Shown in pieces: positions 60,001 through 64,000 of a stretch of DNA of 64,000 nt (position 1 is the first letter of the stretch; every line of letters begins with the position of its first letter). This DNA comes from Crossaster papposus (Eukaryota > Echinodermata > Asteroidea > Velatida > Solasteridae). Below the pieces are notes generated by a model that was not told the DNA's origin, did no database searches, and saw only the letters and a program-made list of their open reading frames with translations. The stretch spans positions 2,232,001 to 2,296,000 of the forward strand of contig JBAIAA010000441.1 in NCBI GenBank assembly GCA_037893245.1, given 5' to 3'. Both the position numbers and the translations under genes were made by a program.

Positions 60001-62576
60001 CAAAATCAGTTCAAAACCAGTTCAAAACCAGTTCAAAACCAGTTCAAAACCAGTTCAAAACCAGTTCAAAACCAGTTCAAAACCAGTTCAAAACCAGTTC
60101 AAAACCAGTTCAAAACTAGTTCAAAACCAATTCAAAACTAGTTCAAAACCAATTCAAAACCAGTTCAAAACCAGTTCAAAACCAGTTTAGAAACCAATTT
60201 AAACCAGTTCATACCACTTAAACCAGTTCAAAAACAGACACCAATTCCAGATCAACTGGACTAGTTGGGACCAGTTAAAACCAGTTTAACTGGTTCAAAT
60301 TGGTGCAGTTAAACTGTTTTTAACTGGAATCTTCAACTGGGTTAACCCTAACCCTGCCAGACACAGCACAGGCGTCAGGTGGAAAAGTCTGCTACACTTT
60401 GATACATTGAGTTGTCGACACCAGTGTATAAAAATGCCCAAGTCTAATGTGAGCTAGTCCACTATTGAACAATGCTAGAGTGTAGACTCTGCTGTGTTGG
60501 GTTGACCACAGACTCTGAGGCAGTTTGAGTAAAATGATTAAACCATCCCAAAACAGCATCTCTAGAAAAACCCCAGAAATAATTATGAATTGCTGAAAAA
60601 ATTCCAGGTACCTGGTAGTCGTCTAAGGCAGTAGAGGTAGAATGACCAACGAGGATCTCGACAAATGCAGAGCTCTCATTGCCAACGTCAATGGAATGGA
60701 TCTGCGAGGCTTTCTCAAACTGAGTGGCAAAGAAAACAAATACTCAGGCTTTAGAGTTCGAGTCGGTTCGCGAGTCGGTTCGCGAGTCGGTTCGCGAGTC
60801 GGTTCGCGAGTCGGTTCGCGAGTCGGTTCGCGAGTCGGTTCGCGAGTCGGTTCGCGAGTCGGTTCGCGAGTCGGTTCGCGAGTCGGTTCGCGAGTCGGTT
60901 CGCGAGTCGGTTCGCGAGTCGGTTCGCGAGTCGGTCCGCGAGTCGGTCCGCGAGTCGGTCCGCGAGTCGGTCCGCGAGTCGGTCCGCGAGTCGGTCCGCG
61001 AGTCGGTCCGCGAGTCGGTCCGCGAGTCGGTCCGCGAGTCGGTCCGCGAGTCGGTCCGCGAGTCGGTCCGCGAGTCGGTCCGCGAGTCGGTTCGCGAGTC
61101 GGTTCGCGAGTCGGTTCGCGAGTCGGTTCACGAGTCGGTTCACGAGTCGGCTCCCGAGTCGGCCCACGAGTCGGCCCACGAGTCGGCTCCCGAGTCGGCT
61201 CCCGAGTCGGCTCCCGAGTCGGCTCCCGAGTCGGCTCACGAGTCGGCTCACGAGTCGGCTCACGAGTCGGCTCACGAGTCGGCTCACGAGTCGGCTCACG
61301 AGCCGGCTCACGAGCCGGCTCACGAGCCGGTTCACAGCCGGTTCACGAGCCGGTTCACGAGCCAGTTCACGAGCCAGTTCACGAGCCAGTTCACGAACCA
61401 GTTCACAAGCCAGTTCACAATCATTTTCCGGAGTTGTGGGACAAAAAAAAAGTAGAAAATAGGCCTAGGCTCAGTGTGCACTGACTGTTAATTACCTGCA
61501 GGATAACGGATGCGTGTCTTTCAGCGTTTTCGGCACATTTCCATTTTCGGTAGTTTTCTGGTTTCAACAGATTATCCGCCTTCTGGGTCTGGGTAAGAAG
61601 AAGAAAAAAAAGGTTATTTTGCACTAAAAAAAAGCGTTTTTGGTACCCTTTTTTTTATCTAGGCCCATGTCCTTATTAGTAACAAATGTTTTCCGGACGT
61701 TCCGGCCATTTTCAAGATGGCCCCTGTGTGGCTCGTATCATAGGAGGAAGTCCGGTATTTGAGCCACATTTATGGGCCCCCTAGGAAAAGTCAAAACATT
61801 ATTGTTAGACCGGGCAGCGAGGGATTCTCATATCAGTTCAACAGGCAAATAGTCTGTGTTAGTGTTTATATTTATACATGTATATGATTATGAATCACTG
61901 AATGAATATACATGAACTCAATTTGAACTCAAAACCCTAGTAATTTTTTAGTAATAATATTAAGTAATATAATAAGCCAGTTCGATTTTCCCGCTGCGCG
62001 TGTGTCAGCGATTGCGTGCAAAAGAATAGCGGGGTACCAGCCAATTTAAAGAGATCGTCGTGTTCTGAAGTTACTAAGTAACATTTTTTTTTTACGTTTT
62101 GGTGTTTTCAGGTGTTTTGTGTGGCCAAACTTTTGTTCAAACAAATATTTTTTTTCTTTTTCGATTTCACAAGAAATTGTAAAAAAATGCGGATTCGGTT
62201 AGCACGTCCCCCATATTACTAGCCTTGTGTGCATTCGTCTGCCGTGTTTATCTCAAGAGAAAAATTGTTGAATCTTGTTGTGCACATGCGCAGTTGGAAT
62301 GTCGAAGTGGCTTATACTCAGCTGCATTAAATAACAAATACAACTGACAAGACAAAGTAGGGCCTATATTATTGGCAATAGTGACAGCAAAGGCAATACA
62401 ATAGCCTAGTTTGCGAACGAAATTGCGTTTGTAATACCGTTACTGGTCAAGGTAATTTAAATGCAATGCACCATGCAACGGACGGCAAACTTAAAGTTGG
62501 GAGAGTTTGCTCCTACTATTCTTACCGTATCTTCGCTACTGCATGACACAACATGCTGCAACTTTATGACAGGCAT
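45048..62576 (-). CDS. XRCC1: XRCC1, single-strand-break repair scaffold (complete, 15 exons)
   Basis: Nuclear scaffold for base-excision and single-strand-break repair. Exons in gene order: 62526-62576 (ATG), 61496-61588, 60612-60719, 59528-59686, 57814-57903, 56639-56759, 55098-55198, 53834-54056, 52233-52401, 51015-51128, 49643-49883, 48965-49116, 48361-48570, 46971-47046, 45048-45158 (TGA). Total 2019 nt, 672 aa, phases all consistent; human is 633 aa. N-terminal domain ~1-160 (MPVIKLQHVVSCSSEDT; NRVRMFGPDKL; YGLSFVKFHSPP) binds DNA polymerase beta in the family. BRCT1 ~324-412 (VLSGFQNPLR, CAFANTP, KGWILDSY) is the PARP/poly-ADP-ribose module. Acidic linker with DTEDEVRR, and YDSSTDEET at ~554-562, matching the CK2-phosphorylated docking site for PNKP/aprataxin FHA domains. 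BRCT2 ~580-672 (LPDFFADKNFFLYG, EDYMS, FVRPKWIYVC, PHQPYIVVPS) binds ligase III. The exon-12 donor (AG/GTCGGT) is weak. Poly(A) signal not identified. Confidence 0.95.
45826..46232. mobile_element. MITE family E copy
   Basis: Left TAACCTGCTCCAACGAAACC, right GTCCGGGTTTCATTGGAGAA. XRCC1 intron 14. Confidence 0.75.
46530..46930. mobile_element. MITE family C, full copy
   Basis: TTAAAGGGATCGTATACG to CGTATACGATCCCTTTAA, in inverted orientation to the copy at 8302-8699. It ends 40 bp from XRCC1 exon 14. Confidence 0.88.
47742..48350 (+). mobile_element. MITE family A copy split by another MITE
   Basis: Left part 47742-47862 (GGAATTCAAAACACATCAC...GAGGCCGGAAATA) and right part 48311-48350 (AAGGGTGTGCTACCCACAGA). 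The right end is truncated within about 10 nt of the XRCC1 exon-13 donor. Confidence 0.72.
47863..48310. mobile_element. Nested MITE with TGACCCGCTCCAT ends
   Basis: TIRs of about 30 bp: TGACCCGCTCCATCGTAATC at the left, complement of TGACCCGCTCCATCAAAATC at the right, with AATAT on both sides as a possible target duplication. XRCC1 intron 13. Confidence 0.8.
49149..49205 (-). pseudogene. Partial copy of XRCC1 exon 12
   Basis: CATCGTCACGCCGCTTGGAC...CAGTCTTCGTCAAATTGTCA repeats exon sequence from 49003-49060 with point changes. It lies 33 bp upstream (gene sense) of exon 48965-49116. It has no splice sites of its own. Confidence 0.85.
49514..49613 (-). pseudogene. Partial copy of XRCC1 exon 11 plus 15-bp repeats
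   Basis: CATCCTCTGCATCGTTGGG and its flank copy exon 11 (49668-49706). The rest is GGGTGTGGCCTGTTT repeated about five times, an expansion of the GGGCGTGGC words already in the exon. Confidence 0.82.
49908..50190. mobile_element. MITE-like element H-related copy
   Basis: TTAAAGGTAGTATACAGCAT then TTTGCTTTTGTTGG...GCAAATGTTGAATATATTCCC. It shares its body with 7853-8305. Confidence 0.6.
50243..50990 (-). pseudogene. Tandem partial copies of XRCC1 exon 10 (~5) with donors
   Basis: Copies near 50243-50310, 50503-50580, 50664-50740, 50780-50860 and 50900-50980 repeat the 3' half of exon 10 (AAGGGTTGGATTCTGGATTC) and run into CACCCGTGGAGGAG/GTAGGT, keeping the 5' splice site. Spacing of the last copies is ~118-120 bp, separated by short AATGGGTTTCTACGCC repeats. 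Copies lack the acceptor and the exon's 5' half. Confidence 0.9.
50320..50500. repeat. 18-bp tandem repeat, ~9 copies
   Basis: Unit TAATGGGTTTCTACGCC(A/T). It lies between two exon-10-derived copies and shares their linker sequence. Confidence 0.88.
51238..52108. repeat. 18-bp minisatellite, ~48 copies
   Basis: Unit CCCCTGGGTGTAACTCGA, changing by block to CCCCCGGGTGTAACTCGA and CCCCCGGGTGGAACTCGA. XRCC1 intron 9, starting 110 bp upstream (gene sense) of exon 10. The 344-aa and 300-aa frames are artefacts. Confidence 0.95.
52453..53570. repeat. 12-bp / 11-bp compound minisatellite
   Basis: Mostly CAAGTGTCATCC (12 bp), interleaved with blocks of CAAGTCCATCA (11 bp). XRCC1 intron 8, starting ~52 bp from exon 9. 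Long frames (392, 406 aa) are artefacts. Confidence 0.95.
54175..54565. mobile_element. MITE family D, full copy
   Basis: GTGACCGGCTCTACAAAAAG to CCTTTTTGTAGAGCCAGTCA; the cleanest TIRs of the family. XRCC1 intron 7. Confidence 0.85.
54728..55075. mobile_element. MITE family B copy
   Basis: Left TTAAAGGTAGGATACACCAT; right end decayed (GATATCTGCAAATATCTTTAA). It ends ~23 bp from XRCC1 exon 7. Confidence 0.78.
55306..55506 (-). mobile_element. MITE family A, diverged copy
   Basis: GCGCGGGATTATTTTTCACG...CCGGCTTGCTCGTCACATG; both termini decayed. Confidence 0.68.
55640..56069. mobile_element. MITE family E, full copy
   Basis: Left GTGACCTGTTCCAACGAAAC, right GTTTCGATGGAACAGGTCAC, both flanked by ATATG. 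Confidence 0.86.
56806..57058 (+). mobile_element. tRNA-derived SINE with (AAT)n tail
   Basis: A box TTGGCGCAGCGGTT at ~56812, B box GGTTCGAATC at ~56857, then an unrelated body ending in AATAATAATAATAAT. XRCC1 intron 5. Confidence 0.82.
57114..57368 (+). mobile_element. MITE family A copy
   Basis: TTAACCAGTTTTTGTCGGAT to CCTGGCATAAACTGGTTAA. The right TTAA is shared with the next copy. Confidence 0.84.
57365..57780 (+). mobile_element. MITE family A copy with internal 29-bp expansion
   Basis: TTAACCAGTTCGCGCCGG to GACGCGAACTAGTTAA. The core unit starting GAGCAAGGCCGGAAATGTCT (29 bp) is repeated about eight times at 57445-57663; other copies have one or two. Confidence 0.88.
57937..58757. 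mobile_element. MITE with ACCTGGCACCAC ends, hosting a nested MITE
   Basis: Left AACCTGGCACCACGAAATGA, right complement TGACCTGGCACCACAAAATA. XRCC1 intron 4. Confidence 0.78.
58038..58434. mobile_element. Nested MITE family F
   Basis: GTGACCCACCACCCCAAAAC at the left, complement GTGACTCACCACCCCAAAAC at the right, flanked by ATAT. Confidence 0.84.
59105..59170. repeat. 10-bp tandem repeat GCCGGTCGTC
   Basis: About five to six copies, GC-rich, in XRCC1 intron 4. Confidence 0.8.
59752..60235. repeat. 11-bp minisatellite, ~40 copies
   Basis: Unit CCAGTTCAAAA with a few ATACCAGTTCA copies. XRCC1 intron 3, starting 66 bp upstream (gene sense) of exon 4. GGGTTAACCCTAACCC and a CCAGAYACAGCACAG block flank it on both sides. 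Confidence 0.93.
60755..61425. repeat. 12-bp minisatellite, ~55 copies
   Basis: Unit CGAGTCGGTTCG, drifting by block to CGAGTCGGTCCG, CGAGTCGGCTCC/CAC and CGAGCCGGTTCA. XRCC1 intron 2, starting ~36 bp from exon 3. The 280-aa and 243-aa frames are artefacts. Confidence 0.95.
61589..62525. other. XRCC1 intron 1
   Basis: No repeat family or exon recognised. CCATTTTCAAGATGGC (61708-61723) contains AAGATGGC, a YY1-type word; function unproven. Confidence 0.5.
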
Positions 62577-63367
62577 TTTAAGGTGATCTTATCAATAGAA
62601 ACCTGAATAATATTTGAGTTATTATGCAGGAAATGAACAAGCAAAACACGAATTTCACTTTGTAGACTTCAAGTTTAAGTTAAACTTTAACCAAAACCCG
62701 CCGTGTGATGAACTTTGACCCTAAATTATGGACCACCTTTATTTGTAATGGTTCCGTCATTTATGCAAACAACCGTTCTCTTTCGGTTTTCATAAATGAC
62801 GTTTAAACCGATTTAACTGACTATAACTGTACTAGAACATTTTATAATAACCTTTGCCGTGTGTTATTTTACCAACTATATAACAGGAAAAACCACAAAT
62901 TGATCAGACTATTCCAATATTTAGGGGTTTCTCCTTTCCGTTTCTAGTTGTCGCGCGCCCTCAAGTGGCCTATTAGTTACGCGCCACGGCGCAAGACGCG
63001 GGAAAGTTCGGATTAAAGTTATAGTTGAAGTTGTATTACATGTAACACATAACAGATTAAAGTTATAGTTGAAGTTGTATTACATGTAACACATAACAGA
63101 AAATGATAAATTTAGGTATAATAATTTTATTTTACATTAAAACATACATTTGTATGTGTGTTTTATGATATGACAGTACACTGTATAATCGTATGGCCGG
63201 GATAGGTCGATCTACAAATTGCAATAATGCAAAGACAAAGTGTAAAAACAAAATGCCCAAACACAATGTCCGGTACCGTTTTAATTCATGAGAAGTTTTT
63301 GTTTTTCTAGAAATCGTGAGTTACTACATGATGATGATGTAGGTATCTATACTGAAGAGCAGCTCAA
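62577..63367. promoter_or_regulatory. Divergent promoter region, XRCC1 (-) / next gene (+)
   Basis: 791 bp separate two ATGs facing apart. A locally GC/CpG-rich island (62950-63005) contains GCGCCCTCAAGTGGCC (62955-62970), one mismatch from a CTCF core consensus. A 44-bp direct duplication lies at 63011-63098. No TATA box stands out for either gene. Role inferred from position. Confidence 0.5.
63011..63098. repeat. 44-bp direct duplication
   Basis: GATTAAAGTTATAGTTGAAG...ACACATAACA occurs twice back to back, identical. Confidence 0.9.
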
Positions 63368-63492
63368 ATGATGTCGGACAAACGCAGTGAAGTGGCAGCC
63401 GTCCTTCAGAGATGGGCCACAGTCGAGATGAACTTTGTGCCCCAGGGACGACACGTCAACGCTCCCATGCCCTCGCCCCAGGAACTCCGAGG
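63368..63492 (+). CDS. First coding exon, possibly HAUS5 (augmin subunit)
   Basis: The ATG at 63368 (a second ATG follows) has an in-frame TGA upstream at 63353-63355. The exon ends CTCCGAGG/GTGAGA in phase 2, giving 41 codons. The peptide has LQRWATVEMNFVP followed by PSPQELR. This resembles the HAUS5 N-terminus (human LGCWAVEEMGVP...STLRRL), recalled not searched. HAUS5 is part of the augmin complex that recruits gamma-tubulin to spindle microtubules. The next HAUS5 segment is not found in the remaining 500 bp. Exon call good; identity tentative. Confidence 0.5.
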
Positions 63493-63607
63493 GTGAGAAG
63501 TTGATGGGGAATTTGTACTTCCACAAGCCTTGCACTCGAGAGAAACATCCGTGCCCTGTTTCGACTTTGTGGTCCTTTATTTTCTAGTGAAAAACTTTTT
63601 AAGAAAT

Positions 63608-63834
63608 CCGCGTTGGATGCCGTGTGTACATGCACAGTTTTACCAGGATTCAAAACAGATGGCGGATAAACACGTCACGAGCAAGGGCGGAAATATCTGT
63701 CAGCGACCGGCTCGAAGCAACTCAGCAAGCGAGGCTGGAAATATTAGGGTGTGCTACCCACAGATGCCGGCCTGAACCCGCCTTGGATCTGAACCTGGTT
63801 AATATCAAAATAATCCCGGCCCTAAACTGGTCAA
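63608..63834 (+). mobile_element. MITE family A, diverged copy
   Basis: GTTGGATGCCGTGTGTACAT...CCGGCCCTAAACTGGTCAA. It lies in the first intron of the gene starting at 63368. Confidence 0.75.
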
Positions 63835-64000
63835 CCATTATTAGGATATTTCTGAAGAACATTTGATTTATGGACTCGCTCTACACGAACGGTGTCCCAC
63901 CAAAAAAAAGACAAAAATATGATTGAATTTCACACTAAAGTGTATTTTCAGACCAATTTCTTACCATTCCACGAAGACTGTCCTGTTTACTTGCACGTCA

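Noticed and set aside
60642-61484. 280-aa and 243-aa Arg/Val/Gly/Ser repeat frames
   Set aside because: Artefacts of the 12-bp array in XRCC1 intron 2, open on both strands.
63950-64000. Exon at the window edge (plus acceptor TTTTCAG/ACC, or minus donor GTAAGA)
   Set aside because: The plus frame joined to 63492 does not resemble HAUS5. In the minus frame that would join XRCC1 exon 2 there is an in-frame stop, and the true XRCC1 exon 1 is at 62526-62576.

Overview
The window looks like nuclear DNA of an intron-rich marine invertebrate, probably a non-vertebrate deuterostome. An echinoderm, hemichordate or amphioxus would all fit, and the sequence alone does not decide. The evidence is spliced metazoan genes with GT-AG introns, tRNA-derived SINEs, dense short inverted-repeat (MITE-like) elements with TTAA or ATAT-type ends, and intronic minisatellites. 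All exon coordinates were read by eye and checked for splice sites, reading phase and family similarity recalled from knowledge; no search was run.

Layout. 1-594 (+): 3' end of mevalonate kinase (MVK). 2409-23590 (+): an 18-exon homologue of HPS6, the BLOC-2 subunit, lacking only its short first coding exon. Its introns hold a nested 3.7-kb terminal-inverted-repeat transposon (9308-13019), many MITEs and six minisatellites. 23591-25100: AT-rich 3' UTR or intergenic DNA, a 66-bp repeat and a tRNA-like SINE. About 25100-41790: one 16.7-kb satellite of ~87-bp monomers (about 190 copies), built by layered segmental duplication. 41790-45047: intergenic, with MITEs and a GC-rich foldback element. 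45048-62576 (-): a complete 15-exon XRCC1 (predicted 672 aa). All exon phases join and the total is divisible by three. 62577-63367: a short divergent intergenic region. 63368-63492 (+): first coding exon of another gene, possibly HAUS5 (augmin).

The genes do unrelated jobs: sterol/isoprenoid synthesis, lysosome-related organelle biogenesis, DNA single-strand-break repair and perhaps spindle assembly. This is an ordinary housekeeping neighbourhood, not a functional cluster.

The most interesting signals are in the repeats. (1) Many satellite monomers carry, on the minus strand, an exact match to the SOX-POU composite motif CATTGTTATGCAAAT. (2) XRCC1 exon 10 has about five degenerate tandem partial copies beside it, each keeping a 5' splice site; XRCC1 exons 11 and 12 and HPS6 exon 12 each have one partial copy. 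(3) Several minisatellites start within ~30-140 bp of a 3' splice site. (4) A minisatellite grew inside a MITE that was later split by the 3.7-kb transposon. (5) HPS6, a single coding exon in human, is here split into at least 18 exons.
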